A stretch of 64,000 nt of DNA from Saposhnikovia divaricata. Taxonomy: Eukaryota; Streptophyta; Magnoliopsida; Apiales; Apiaceae. The stretch spans positions 47,613,546 through 47,677,545 of the forward strand of contig CM071600.1 in NCBI GenBank assembly GCA_036435485.1, given 5' to 3'. This document shows positions 10,641-21,778 of this stretch, one piece after another. Under the pieces are notes generated by a model. The model saw nothing but the letters and a program-made list of their open reading frames with translations, ran no database searches and was not told the origin of the DNA. The translations under genes were made by a program, and so were the position numbers. Position 1 is the stretch's first letter. Every line of letters begins with the position of its first letter.

Positions 10641-11458
10641 GTAGCACCAGTTGATGTAAGCTGAAGGATAGACCCTCTTCGAGCTCATCTTAAGACTAGT
10701 TGGCTCCCTGATAATGCCTTGAAGGCACAGAAATAGTTAGTGAGAGTGTTGAGATGAGAGGTCCTTTGTCATTCCTTACTTAAAATCTTGAATCTCAAAT
10801 CCCGACACAAAATTTTAGCCTTGATGGGCAAAAAGGTTGTCTGCCTCCAATCAAATTTGTCATTTGAAGTTTAAGGACTTGAATCAAGAGCCTTCAATCG
10901 AATATAAACCAAAGCAAGGTCCTGTGAGCATAAGAAGAAGGTTGGAAACCTAGAACCAAGAAAAGAAGGTTAACAACCAGCCAAGACACACCGGACTTGA
11001 AGTCAAACGCTGAGGAGCAAGTGAACTCCCTGTACGATCAACTGAAAAGTAAGACCTCCTCCGTATGAAGCAAGGGGGGCAAGAACTAAGGGACTTCATC
11101 ATTCCTACATCTTAGAATGAGAATCAAGGGAATCAAGGGTTGATAATAACCTTAAAACCAAGGTCTCAGCAAATAAGTTAAGGCCCGGAAGGTCACAAGT
11201 CAAGGTTCACGAAACCATTTAAGGCATAACAAACACCTCATATTGACCTGAAACCTCGTGTTGGTGATCCAGAACACCAACATCAACATTAGAATCCAGG
11301 CCCTGTGTTATAAATCAAGGGCTAAGGAACTAAGTTGATGCCTTAGAAGGCCAACAAAGCTATCAGATCCAACCTTGGATCAAGAGATTCGTGAACAACT
11401 CAAGAATGAGTAACTGAATCAACATTCCAACAAGGTGGATGAAAGGTTCAAAGTAATT
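10641..11458. other. GAG-1 3' non-coding region
   Basis: No open frame of note. Parts match 32400-33090 in GAG-2 (inverted), so it is an inherited part of the family. It is purine-rich on the plus strand. Confidence 0.6.
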
Positions 11459-11677
11459 CTATGTAAGATTAGGCAAGCATGAAACCTTTGAAAGGAGTTT
11501 GAAGCTTTCTCGTGGAAGGTTTGGAAAAGCTTGACCAAATTCATTTAAAAGATCCCTAAGGGAAAAAACACTGGCATGGACAAGAGATGTTTTAGGGTTC
11601 TTACCCCTTGAAAGCCGTGGAGCGGTGGTGGAAGTGTTAGCGAGCTGTGACTGGCCTGAAGAGCTAGAATCCTCCAT
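11459..11677 (-). pseudogene. Antisense ORF remnant inside GAG-1
   Basis: On the minus strand, against the direction of gag, an ATG at 11677 opens a 72-codon frame (MEDSSSSGQSQLANTST... SLRDLLNEFGQAF). The frame is also open upstream to 11758 without an ATG. Behind it lies a leader and a TATA box at 11904-11916. Ser/Thr-rich N-termini followed by an SLRDLL-type helix are what one expects at the start of the antisense ORF known in Tat-lineage gypsy elements, some of which encode a plant-mobile-domain-like protein. Here only the N-terminal part survives; the frame stops at 11459. The assignment rests on position and style, not on a decisive motif. Confidence 0.5.
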
Positions 11678-11903
11678 TGGTATGCTTCCCTTGAAGGCTT
11701 GAAACCCAGAAAAGTTGAAAAAAGAGGTTGAAGAAGATGAAGATTCAACGATCTTCAAACGGAAACTGGAAAGTAAGGCGGAGTAAAAACGCCGGAAATC
11801 GCCTCACGACAGAACCCTAGCAGAGCTTTTTTGAAAAATATTTGTGATAAGGGAATGATAGTTTTTGCTGAATAGTGAAATGAGAAATGAGGGATGCACA
11901 CTA

Positions 11904-11916
11904 CTCTTTTATAGAG
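11904..11916 (-). promoter_or_regulatory. TATA box for the antisense ORF
   Basis: Minus strand CTCTATAAAAGAG, about 230 bp upstream of the antisense ATG at 11677 and followed by a leader free of long repeats. The spacing fits a plant RNA polymerase II promoter with a long 5' UTR. Confidence 0.5.
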
Positions 11917-12100
11917 TTCATGGTTGGTCATTCAACCGGTTATATCCAGTAAATGGGCTGCCAACAGGTGACTGGGCCTTTGAATAGGCGGGAAGCCCAT
12001 GAAATTCAAATTTTGAAATAATTCTAGAATGTTCTACAACATTTTTAGAAAATAGGATAAAATCCCGTTAGAATTTAAAGGCAGGAAGCCCAATTAAAAG

Positions 12101-12790
12101 GCTATACCCACGCCCAGGAGACCAAACCTCCTAGGCGTGCCTAAGGAAGGTGTCTCCTTGGCGGGGGTACCCACGCCTAGCTTGATTTTCTCTAAAGAAG
12201 GGTATACCTACGCCCAGGAGACCAAACCTCCTAGGCGTGCCTAAGGAAGGTGTCTCCTTGGCGGGGGTACCCACGCCTAGCTTGATTTTCTCTAAAGAAG
12301 GGTATACCTACGCCCAGGAGACCAAACCTCCTAGGCGTGCCTAAGGAAGGTGTCTCCTTGGCGGGGGTACCCACGCCTAGCTTGATTTTCTCTAAAGAAG
12401 GGTATACCCACGCCCAGGAGACCAAACCTCCTAGGCGTGCCTAAGGAAGGTGTCTCCTTGGCGGGGGTACCCACGCCTAGCTCGATTTTCTCTAAAGAAG
12501 GCTATACCCACGCCCAGGAGACCAAACCCCCTAGGCGTGCCTAAGGAGGGTGTCTCCTTGGCGGGGGTACCCACGCCCAGGAAGCATTTCCAGGGACAAA
12601 GGTCACCCACGCCCAGGAGACCAAACCCCCTAGGCGTGCCTAAGGAGGGTGTCTCCTTGGCGGGGGTACCCACGCCCAGGAAGCATTTCCAGGGACAAAG
12701 GTCACCCACGCCCAGGAGACCAAACCCCCTAGGCGTGCCTAAGGAGGGTGTCTCCTTGGCGGGGGTACCCACGCCCAGGAGGCATTTCTT
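12101..12790 (+). repeat. GC-rich tandem array, 100-bp unit, about 7 copies
   Basis: Copies start at 12101, 12201, 12301, 12401, 12501, about 12602 and about 12701, each with CACGCCCAGGAGACCAAAC near its start and GGCGGGGGTACCCACGCC near its end. The first five share a CTTGATTTTCTCTAAAGAAG block; the last two replace it with AAGCATTTCCAGGGACAAAG. The array lies just upstream of the 3' LTR. Open frames on both strands are a by-product of the repeat. Confidence 0.95.
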
Positions 12791-13288
12791 GCCAAGGTGA
12801 CTTTTTTAAAAGTTAATACTTTAAAATTTTTAAATAATGTTGGGAAATTAGAAAATAATTCCCAAAAAATACCTGTTGGTACATAAAAATTCCTAAATTA
12901 TTAGGAAAAATTACAAAAAATACCTGTTGGTACATAAAAATTCCTAAGATATTAGGAAAAGTACAGAAAAATACGAGGAAAATTATAGAAATATTTTCTT
13001 GACAAATTGAGCAATAATATATGCTAATAATGCATAAAAACTCTATGAAAGTGCCGAAATTGCTAAAAGCAAGCACAAATTAAAGCCTCGAATAAGGCAA
13101 ATCGTCGTAAATGTGTAGGTCGCTCCACACTTTACAAGCAAGACGATACTCGTGAAACACTAGTGTAAACCAAAACTCCCATATAAGGGTAGGAAAATTA
13201 AGAAGTCCCAGGTAAGGGATAAAAACGACCCCGAGTCTCGATTAAGGCAAATATAACTTCTACGAAAACCTGATCAGTTTTCCTAAGA
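12791..13288. other. GAG-1 region between array and polypurine tract
   Basis: AT-rich, with a 60-bp near-duplicate (AAAAAATACCTGTTGGTACATAAAAATTCC-type block at about 12866 and 12916). No gene. Confidence 0.6.
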
Positions 13289-13302
13289 AGTTGGGGGGCA
13301 AA
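13289..13302 (+). other. GAG-1 polypurine tract
   Basis: AGTTGGGGGGCAAA directly before the 3' LTR. The same tract, inverted, borders the 3' LTR of GAG-2. Confidence 0.85.
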
Positions 13303-13807
13303 TGATATGGGCTGAAAATAAGCCCTAAAGACATATTTAATGTGGCATTAACTAGGCCGAGAATAGTCCAAACGTGGGGCCCACCAGCTGGGCCCAAAAC
13401 CCTAAATATAATATTAATTTCGTAATTGATATTAAGGGTAATAAACAGCTCAGCAAACAAGAGTTGGATAAGGATAATATCCCTTTCAAACTTATCCAAT
13501 AAGGCATCCAATTCAATATGGAAACTGATTCCTACAAGGAATAGATCTAGAACATTCCTCAAAGACTTGTCCATCAAGTCTCCGAATCCTACCATAATTC
13601 TAAGGCTTCTCAGCCTATATAAAGGGCCTGACCCCTCATTCTCAGAACTACGTTTTGGCTTGATTCTTGATATTCATCAAGGTACGTAGGCATCTTGTTA
13701 GGACCGAGTTAGTCCCCGACAACAAGAGCAGCCATTAAAGCTCGAAGCTCCCACAAACCTTAGTAGTTAATACGCAATAAATATACCCTACTTTTTATTC
13801 CACAACA
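13303..13807 (+). repeat. GAG-1 3' LTR
   Basis: 505 bp; no difference seen from 6246-6750. It is followed by the CCTAT duplication. Confidence 0.95.
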
Positions 13808-14054
13808 CCTATATATAAAGGTCTAAGGGTTTTTATCTATACAGGATTTCTTGAATTCAAATCCTTATCCAACATAATTTAATAAAAAAGGAATATTCTT
13901 TATTAATAAATCTAACGGTGACTATTTATTTACTTACAGATCTGACGGTTATTATTTTTTTACGATAACTGATGACCAAAATAATGAGGACCAAAAATTT
14001 GGATAAGATCCTTATTATAAATAAGGATATAATGCATCTTGATACTACTACATC

Positions 14055-14722
14055 CAAGGTTGTAAAAATCGGAAATCGGACCAACTCGATTTTGGTCCAG
14101 AAAAATGAGTAATCGGAAACTCGGCGAGTACTCGGAATGAGTACTCGGACTACTAATCGGATATTGTTTTTTAACTTTTTTTTCTCATAATTTATATGTA
14201 TTTATTCTAATTTTAGTGTACATGTGTTAAACTTAAAACTTACCAATAATATTAATATTACTAATAATATTATTACAACCCTGCTAACAAGTAATAATAT
14301 TAATATTACTAATAATATTTAGAGCTTTTTTTAGAAATATACTAGATTTCTGAAATTTTTGCATATTCTAATTTTAGTGTACATGTGTCCAAGTAATAAT
14401 ATTAATATTATTAATAATATTAAAACGTGATATAAGTGTATGTATAGAATCTTTGAGAGAGAGGACTTTTAATTGGGCCGAATCTAGATTATAACTATAG
14501 TCTATAAGTTGAGCAATAAAAATTTTATTTTAATACTTAGCAAAAAAAAAAATTAGTCAAACCCGAGTTTGACCCCGATTACTCGGAGTCAACCCGAGTC
14601 TTGACCGAGTTATAGCAAAAACCGGTTTTTGGTCCGATTAATCACTACTCGGATCGGTTTAGGGGTCCAAAACGAGTACTCGACCGAGTACTCGGACCGA
14701 GTTACCGATTTTTAGAACCCTG
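14055..14722. mobile_element. hAT-like non-autonomous element rich in ACTCGG motifs
   Basis: Ends CAAGGTTGTAAAAATCGG and, inverted, CAGGGTTCTAAAAATCGG; the CAGGG start is typical of hAT. Many GAGTACTCGG and ACTCGG blocks lie near both ends in opposite orientation. The centre holds AT repeats (AATAATATTAATATTA repeated at about 14245, 14290 and 14395). There is no transposase. The 8-bp target duplication is not clear. Confidence 0.6.
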
Positions 14723-15670
14723 TTACATTGTCACATGTTTTTTTAACCATACACATAGTATGTGAATGTCTTTTAGTAGTGTGCCATTTTGTTTAACTTC
14801 AAATACATAAAAATAACTATGGAGCTAAATTGAACTTAAGTCGTATTTTAAACTTGTACATGTTCATACCATTTGACTACAAAAGCACATGTGTTGTGAA
14901 TCATATACATATGTGTGTGTTGCATGAATATAAAAATATTAGGTATTTTGAGCATTGAGACTTATTAACAGCATTTTAGTTATGATTTTATTTGTAATTT
15001 TGAAATGACTAATTTGTCCTATATTAGCACAAAAACTTTAAAACGGTTTAAGGAGAGCATCCAGATATATTTAATATAAAATTTTAAAATTAAATCAAAG
15101 GTTAATGTGAACATTGCATTTAAGTATAAGTTCATTGAAAAGTCATAAGATCGAATTCACATAATAACAATAAGAGAAAAATGGTCCTGAGAATGACTTC
15201 AGAGATCTTACCTGAGGTTACATTGATTTTAGTATAAATCTTGGATGGCAATTTTGTAATAATAAAATTCATCTTTCTAAATTTACAAAAATAACCATAA
15301 TTTGTAGTTTATTTTGTCCTAATCTTAGGATGTGATCTCAGGGCCAGTGAACTTTAACAATAATACAAATATTGATGTGGCTATGCTAATATATATAGTA
15401 ATATCCTCAACTTGTTACCTTTAGTTTTAGTATCAATAGCTGATTTTATGTTATCAAATATGGGTATGTCACCCCATGTTCCTGAAATGTGAACATGTTC
15501 TTTTACATTATAATATGTAATTTTAATGAATAAAATATGCAAAAAATGTGAAGTGTAGCTCACAAATGAACGTAAGGAAATTTAAAATCACGAACGAACA
15601 AATTTCAGAAATGATAAAGATCCTGCTATCGACATTATTTTACACATTTACATACAATGCTAGAAATTGC
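14723..15670. other. AT-rich intergenic DNA
   Basis: No gene recognised. The small minus ORF at about 15400 has no protein-like character. Confidence 0.55.
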
Positions 15671-15699
15671 CACGTACCTCGCACGGATTATTATGCTAG
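15671..15699 (+). mobile_element. Helitron-like 3' terminus
   Basis: CACGTACCTCGCACGG followed by ATTATTATG and CTAG, then a host T. It resembles the terminal hairpin plus CTAG of the element at 38062-38597 but the stem has decayed. The 5' end of this element was not found. Confidence 0.4.
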
Positions 15700-16482
15700 T
15701 TCTATATATTAAATGGCAACTAAGAAAATATTGTGTCAATTAAATGGTTGTGAAATTACTAATATACCCCTCTTTTTAGAGAAATAACAAATATGCCAAT
15801 AATTCTTAATTAATGCTAAAAATAAACTAAGTTTTGCTATTATACGGTATTGAACCTATAACCTTATGCAATAAATTGGGTATTTAAGAAAAGGGTATTT
15901 CAGTGAAAAAACTTCAAAAACAAATCAAACCTGTCATTTTTTTTTTCTCTCTAATTTACCCATTAATTCCCCACCCATCTCTCTCAGTCTCCACCCTCAG
16001 TCACGTTCGAACACACTTGTCAGTTGTCGTGCATGATCACATCCGCTCTATTATGTTAGTACTTAACATTTAAAAATAACTAGTATATATTATTATTTCT
16101 TATCCGGAACTGATCAAATTATATCTAATATTTCACATTTTATTCATTAATCATTTCTTCTAATGATATTACATATCTAAATTATAAGATAAATCAGCCG
16201 GCCACAAAGAGAAAATAACATAAAAAGAACAAAAATTTGGGCCATTTCCGAAGTTTCTTGACCAAGTTGTTGCCATCATAACTTGTGAAATATTTGCATG
16301 TGAATTAGGCTTATTTATGTACACCAAAGTACCGATTTGATTTTCGATCCGGTTAATGAAATAAGAATTATTTAATAGAAAAACATATTAGAATGTCATT
16401 TAAATTCTTTTTGTGAATCTCATCATTCCAATTCCTAGTAACTAAATTAAAGTTACATGATTCAAAATCAGTCGGTCACTAA
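15700..16482. other. Intergenic DNA downstream of the YSL pseudogene
   Basis: AT-rich; contains a pyrimidine-rich stretch near 15940-15990. No gene recognised. Confidence 0.5.
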
Positions 16483-16781
16483 TGTTGTGTTTGGTTGGGG
16501 AGAATGGAATGGAATCAATGAAATTAAAAGAAAAAAATGAAGGTAGAGGGAAGATCTAGAAAAGAAATGAATAGGTACAAAATTTCTATGATGAGAAATG
16601 TGAAGAAATTGAATGTTTGGGAGAATGGAGCATTCCTTCTTAAATAGATGAGTTTTAGTTTTAGTTCAAATGATTAATAATGGAATGGATGAATGAATGA
16701 ATATTTTGGACATTAACCTATTTTATAGTTCAAATTCCATTCCATTCCTTTCCATTCCATTCATCCCAACCAAACACAACA
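16483..16781. mobile_element. MITE with 3-bp TAA duplication
   Basis: 299 bp. Terminal inverted repeats TGTTGTGTTTGGTTGGG, with GAATGGAATGGA following on each side, flanked by TAA (16480-16482, 16782-16784). The target size fits a Tourist/PIF-type MITE, although the ends do not start with GGG/GAG. Confidence 0.75.
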
Positions 16782-16834
16782 TAAGAGTTACCTGCTGACA
16801 ATTATTTTCTCCAAATACTATACAGATGCCTTGC

Positions 16835-18306
16835 TCAACCAGTACTAGATGGCCCAAAAGACATGCAGATGGGTGGATTAATCCTTAAAATGGAGAGAAA
16901 TGCAGATGGTATTGACCATATTCCATCACCACAAATTAAGCCTGAAGCAACAGCTCCTGCATAATCTTCAGCACCCTTCTTATTTATTTGTTCACACACA
17001 AACAATATAGCTGTCCCTACAAACAAGTCAATTGTAAATTAGGCTCCAATGTAGAAAGGCACTGCCATTGCCATTGGGATAGGAATATATTGCGATACTT
17101 TCTTGGGTATAATATCTCTTAGCAGGTTGATAACTAGAGCTCCGACAAAGAATCCGCAACATATGGCAAGACAATGCTTCGGAAGCTCTGAGAAACCCTC
17201 AACCCCAAGGATGGCCACTTCCCTCAATATAACAGCATATGGTGCCTTGTATAGACTATCTGGACTCCCAATTTCAAAAGCAGTCCAATGTGACCAAAAT
17301 GTGAGGGGTGCAATGATACAACCCATGGCTGTTCCAACTAACTGACTCACAAACATAGATTTGGCAGATGTTAGAGTGAGGTACCCTGTTTTGAAGTCTT
17401 GCATTAGATCAGCTGCAGTGGAGACAATTGTTGTCATCGCTCCACAAGCAGCCAAACCAGCTATGACCCCTCCGTCCATTCCTACCAATGATGCAACCAT
17501 AAATAGGCCAATCTTCCCGTAGGTTGAGGCCAAGCTCCAATCTGTGAGCCCAGAACCATATGAGTTGCAAAAAGCAAGGGCAGGGGAAATTATATATGAG
17601 CAGAGGACCAGATACCACTTGAAGGGTGGAAAGATGAGTGGCATCGTAGCTGTTGATATTGCAGCCAAAACCAAATATCCAGAAGCTGCAAACCAGTTTG
17701 GTATACTATCTTTCAGAAAGACCTCATCCTCGTCTGTAAAAAAGCAGCAACAACAGTTAGGATCAATACATGTCAACCACTCTCTACTGTCTCAATTAGA
17801 TTTACTTTTGATGCTTTACAGTGTATGATATTGTTTCCCCAGCAATATTACATATAAATTTAGTCTTGTATTTTGCTAGATCCAAATTTTGTAGTAGATA
17901 CACAATAACTATACAAGAATAAGATAGTATGACAGCCTAGGCGGTTTAGGCATCCGCTCACAGTGTAGCCTTAACCAGAACTGTAAAAATCGTATCAATA
18001 TGCGGTCTATGCAATGAAAATCATTACCATTCAGCTTCTTATGAACAAATCACAAGTTGTTTTTATGCAATGTAAGGGAATTTGCCAATATACTACACTG
18101 CTAAGTTGTTTTTAGCTCAAGTGATTTTCTTAGAAAGAAACTAATTCAACTTGTTGGATGTTATTGTTCTTGCCTAGCATCTCTGTTACAACAGGAAGAT
18201 GAGCCTGAGTCGTATTGATCTTGCACCATTCCTTGGTAGTTATAGCTATTATCTTCACCAAATTGTAAAGGCCGTCTCCCAGAATAAGCGAAATAGCTAT
18301 GAAGAC
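16835..18306 (-). pseudogene. YSL-like: YSL metal-chelate transporter, C-terminal exons with premature stop
   Basis: Yellow-stripe-like proteins belong to the oligopeptide-transporter family and carry metal-nicotianamine complexes across membranes. Two exons are visible. The first starts at 18306 after an AG acceptor (VFIAISLILGDGLYNLVKI) and ends near 18140. The second starts at 17733 after TTTTTTACAG (EDEVFLKDSIPNWFAASGYL) and runs to a normal stop at 16835-16837. Family-typical membrane segments follow, with WYLVLCSYIISPALAFCNSYG, LTDWSLASTYGKIGLF and YAGAVASGLICGDGIW all clear. A TAA at 17039-17041 interrupts the chain right after 'PFYIGA', where the family has a Tyr codon; the frame beyond it is perfectly conserved for 67 codons. 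The N-terminal half of the protein was not found upstream; a PIF element sits at 18757. It is most likely a 5'-truncated, recent pseudogene. Confidence 0.9.
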
Positions 18307-18753
18307 CTGCAAATAAATAAATATATCTATCTAACTCTAAATTTAAGATTATGGTTTCAACGTCTCAAGAGAAAATAACTATCTACTTCAGTCAGGATCT
18401 TATTACAATTCAAAGTTCAACCTTGAACTGTTCAATATTAAGTCAAGGGTTGACTGCATGGTAGATTGATGAGAAAGGTGCCTCTAAATATTTTGGTAAG
18501 CATAAACATTTTATAAAAAAAATTGATACCTAAAAGAAATTTATAAGAAAATCAAGTGTTAGAACACTATTATGGGGAAAGTAAGACATTTGGGTGCCTT
18601 GAACCTGTTTAGAGTTACAGGTCTTCGGTGGTGGAGTGGAACCCTGAAGAAAATATTTCACATATGTTCTTTGATGATTTTCAGTGACCTTGCACAAATC
18701 TTGTGACCTCACAATGGAACCATGTATATCTTAAATTCTTTCTTTAGCAGCCT
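18307..18753 (-). other. Intron or upstream flank of the YSL pseudogene
   Basis: The AG acceptor at 18307 shows an intron once began to the right. No further YSL exon is recognisable before the PIF element. Confidence 0.55.
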
Positions 18754-19126
18754 TAAGAGCAACCCAGCGCCAGGGGTCATTTCCCCCTCCCCAACCTGAC
18801 AATTCGTTGCCAACTCAGCTAAAATGGGTTTACAAAAAAAGTGACCCCAACTCATCCAATGCTAAGCCCACTTTCCATAATTTGTAGGACCTCTTACATT
18901 GTTATTATATTATATATTTAATAAAATGATTTGATGATTTAATTTTAAATTTAATTTATTAGTGTTAAAATTGTAATAATCAAGTTAAAGTGATTAAAAA
19001 TTTTAAAAATATTATTAAAATAAAAAACATGTCCCGTAATTAAAATGCATCATATTATTAAAAAACATGAAATAAAAAACATCACACGAGAAAACATTAA
19101 ATGTAAACGTTACAATATAAAAAAAA

Positions 19127-20461
19127 TTAACGATTATTGTGGAATTGCGAGATATGCTCAACCAAGTCATTTTGTAGCTGACGATGTGCTTGTCTATCAC
19201 GCATCTGCATATTGTTTTGAATATACGTTTCATACGAGACTGAAGGTTCTTCGCCTAAATTTGGTTCCGATAAGCCATTTGTTGCATCATCATAAGTTGG
19301 TAATGGACCAAATTGAGTGGCATATGTATCCCTTTCGTCTTCGACAATCATATTATGTATTATAATGCATGCTCTCATGATTCTCCCAAGATCTTCTTTG
19401 TCCCAAAAGCGTGCCGGACCACGTACAATTGCAAAACGGGACTGTAACACACCAAATGCTCGTTCAACGTCCTTTCGTTGGCTTTCTTGATATTTTGAAA
19501 ATAATTTTCTTTTCTCACCTTGTGGACGTGGTATCGTTTTAACGAATGTTGCCCATTCAGGATATATTCCATCTGTTAAGTAATATCCCATATTATAATT
19601 GTGTCCATTGATAGTATAATTTACCTCTGGAGCACGACCTTGTAGTACATCATCAAATACTGGTGACCGATCTAAAACATTTATGTCATTATTTGATCCA
19701 GAAACTCCAAAAAATGCATGCCATATCCATATATCAGATGAAGCAACCACTTCCAGTATAATTGTTGCAACTCCTTTATGACCACTCATGAACATTCCCT
19801 TCCATGCTTTTGGACAATTCTTCCATTGCCAGTGCATGCAATCAATACTACCCATCATACCAGGAAATCCACGAGCCTCACCCATCTGCAGTAGACGTTG
19901 CACATCATTCGAGTTCGGCTTTCATAGGTATTCACCCTCAAATATCGTAATTACATTTGAGACGAATTTTTTCAAGCATTCAACCGCCATACTCTCTCCG
20001 ATGCTAACGTAATCATCAACAGCGTTAGCAGATACACCGTATGCCAACATACGCATTGCCGCAGTGCATTTTTGTAAAGGTGATAAACCTTTTCTTCCCA
20101 CTGCATCAATCCTCTGTTGAAAGTATGGATCCAAATTTGAAACAGCATCAACAATACGAAGAAAGACATGTCTTCCCATACGGAATCTTCGTCGAAATAT
20201 ATTTTCTGGATATACAGGATTCGGTGAAAAATAATCATTCACTAGACGATGATGACCTCCTTCACGATCTCTGTAAATATTTCTTCGAGGCGTGGATGTT
20301 GAGCTCTGTGCATATATTTTATGAAAGAGCTCGAGTCGACGATTACTTTTAGTGTCATCGAAAAACTCTTCAACAAATTCTTCAGTGAATTCTTCAGTGA
20401 AGCTTTCTAGTGTGGGTGTTTGATTCATGTTGATGTGTGTACCAGTAAAGAGATGATACAT
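19127..20461 (-). pseudogene. PIF/Harbinger DDE transposase, one in-frame stop
   Basis: The enzyme that cuts and pastes the element. The frame is open from 20461 to 19127 except for one TGA at 19922-19924, so it is split into 179 and 258 residues in the same frame. The first part has the DNA-binding region (RRRFRMGRHVFLRIVDAV). The second shows the catalytic Asp in GSIDCMHWQWKNCP, the second Asp in SGSNNDINVLDRSP, and the Glu in DVERAFGVLQSRF. The likely start is the second Met (MNQTPTLESF). The family normally has Arg at the stop site, so a CGA to TGA change at a CpG explains the break (inference). Confidence 0.92.
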
Positions 20462-20469
20462 CTAGTTTA

Positions 20470-20660
20470 TATAGAAGGTAAAAACGAATATATTCTAACG
20501 GATAGTTTACAAATAGATAAAAACAACCACTAGCTTCTAACGGCTAGTTTACAAACATATACAAACAACCACTAGCTTCCAACGGCAAGTTTACAAACAG
20601 ATAAAAACAACCACTAGCTTCCAACGGCTAGTTTACAAACAAATAAAAACAAACAAGAAA
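20470..20660. repeat. Tandem repeat between the two PIF ORFs, about 45-bp unit, 4 copies
   Basis: Unit contains AACGGCTAGTTTACAAAC followed by ATAAAAACAACCACTAGCTT. It lies in the gap between the 5' end of the transposase and the 3' end of the Myb-like ORF, both read leftward. Confidence 0.85.
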
Positions 20661-20669
20661 AAACAAACA

Positions 20670-21778
20670 CTAGTTTCTTGCCATAATTTCCTCAAGCAAT
20701 TTTCCATGAGCTTTCCGCTGAGCATCATTCATTTTTTCAGTACCTGCCAAAATGACTTGTAAATCCAACTCAGCTTGCTTCGTCTCAATTTCTTTTTTAC
20801 AAATTTCATTTACGGTTTCCATTATGCTCATTTTCTCAAGTCATTAGCTTCGAGAACTTCATATTCTTCAACTTCTGCAGCTGTTGCCTTCCCCTTCCCC
20901 TTCCCCTTCCTTTTAGCTGCTTTTGTACCTGTAGGACGAATTGGTTCAAATTCCTCAGATGTTGGTGTATCATTATTTCCTTCCGATGACTAAGCTCCAG
21001 AACTACTTAATTTAGTTCTTTTAGAACTTGCACTAGTTGTAGGAGTTCTCCACTTGGGTTGTCTACGAAGCTCACGCCAATGATTGTCAAAGTTAGTCTT
21101 CTTCTTGTAATATTTTAAATGAAGTGCATGAGCTTTCTCAATTATGCCGTCTAAGTTTGAACCGCTCCCGACCATTCGTTGAGCCTCATCATAACACGAT
21201 CCAAATTTTTGAGCACCTTCATTTATTCGTTGCCACCTTTTTTTCATTGCCATAACTCCTATCTTAATGACACCAGGATTATATTCTTCACAATATTGAT
21301 GAATTCGGCCCCAAAATGCATCGGCTTTTTGATCAGTACCGATTAGAGGATCAATTGACACATTCAACCATGCACTTATTAAGAGTTTATCTTCAACCCA
21401 CTTCCACTGACCAATAGTTTCTCGTACCTCTTCAGTTTCCTCACAATCTTCATTTAGATCAATAATGATTTCATGACCAAAGGCCGGGACTTGCATTTCC
21501 GGAGAATTTTGAATATTGATAGGTATTTGTTGGGTTTCAAATTGTGGATTTGAAAATGGAGGAAATGGAAATTGATATGGAGAATTTTGTGGATATGAAA
21601 ATGGAAATTGAGAATTTTGAGAATGTGGAAATTGATATTGAGAATTCGGATTTTGAGAATTAAAGGTTAAATTTTGTGGGTTTGGAAAATAAGAATTTGG
21701 ATATAGATATGAAAATTTAGGGTTTGGATTTTGGGAATTTGAATTTTGATTTGAAGATGGGAGATTATTTGGATTCAT
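20670..21778 (-). pseudogene. PIF/Harbinger Myb/SANT-like ORF2, with stop and frameshift near its end
   Basis: ORF2 proteins of this superfamily partner the transposase, aiding DNA binding and nuclear import. The frame starts at 21778 (MNPNNLPSSNQ) with about 90 Asn/Gln/Pro/Phe-rich residues. The trihelix/Myb-like domain follows at about residues 105-215 (GQWKWVEDKLLISAWLNVS, FWGRIHQYCEEYNPG, MAMKKRWQRINEGAQKF). A TAG at 20990-20992 ends the main ORF at 262 residues. The same frame continues with a basic stretch of Lys-Gly repeats to about 20840. There a one-base shift leads into a coherent helical tail that ends with a stop at 20670. The two breaks are therefore probably recent. Confidence 0.85.

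Larger units (their letters stand above)
6246..13807 (+). mobile_element. Non-autonomous Ty3/gypsy (Tat-like) element with gag but no RT/integrase (GAG-1)
   Basis: Flanked by the 5-bp target duplication CCTAT (6241-6245 and 13808-13812). It has two 505-bp LTRs that I could not tell apart by eye, a primer-binding site and a polypurine tract. The interior holds one long gag-protease ORF, two RNase H remnants, an antisense ORF remnant and a tandem array. RT and integrase are absent. This organisation matches what is called a TR-GAG element (terminal repeats plus gag only). A close relative (GAG-2) lies at 30039-37359 on the other strand. Identical LTRs imply a very recent insertion. Confidence 0.93.

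Noticed and set aside
12101..12790. Regularly spaced repeats that could suggest a CRISPR array
   Set aside because: The whole 100-bp unit is repeated with no unique spacers, and it lies inside a plant retrotransposon.
12231..12800. Open frames of 64-116 codons on both strands in the array
   Set aside because: They come from repetition of a GC-rich unit; the unit length (100) is not a multiple of three and no start or family is recognisable.
17103..17828. Plus-strand ORFs across the YSL exon
   Set aside because: Shadows of the conserved minus-strand YSL frame.
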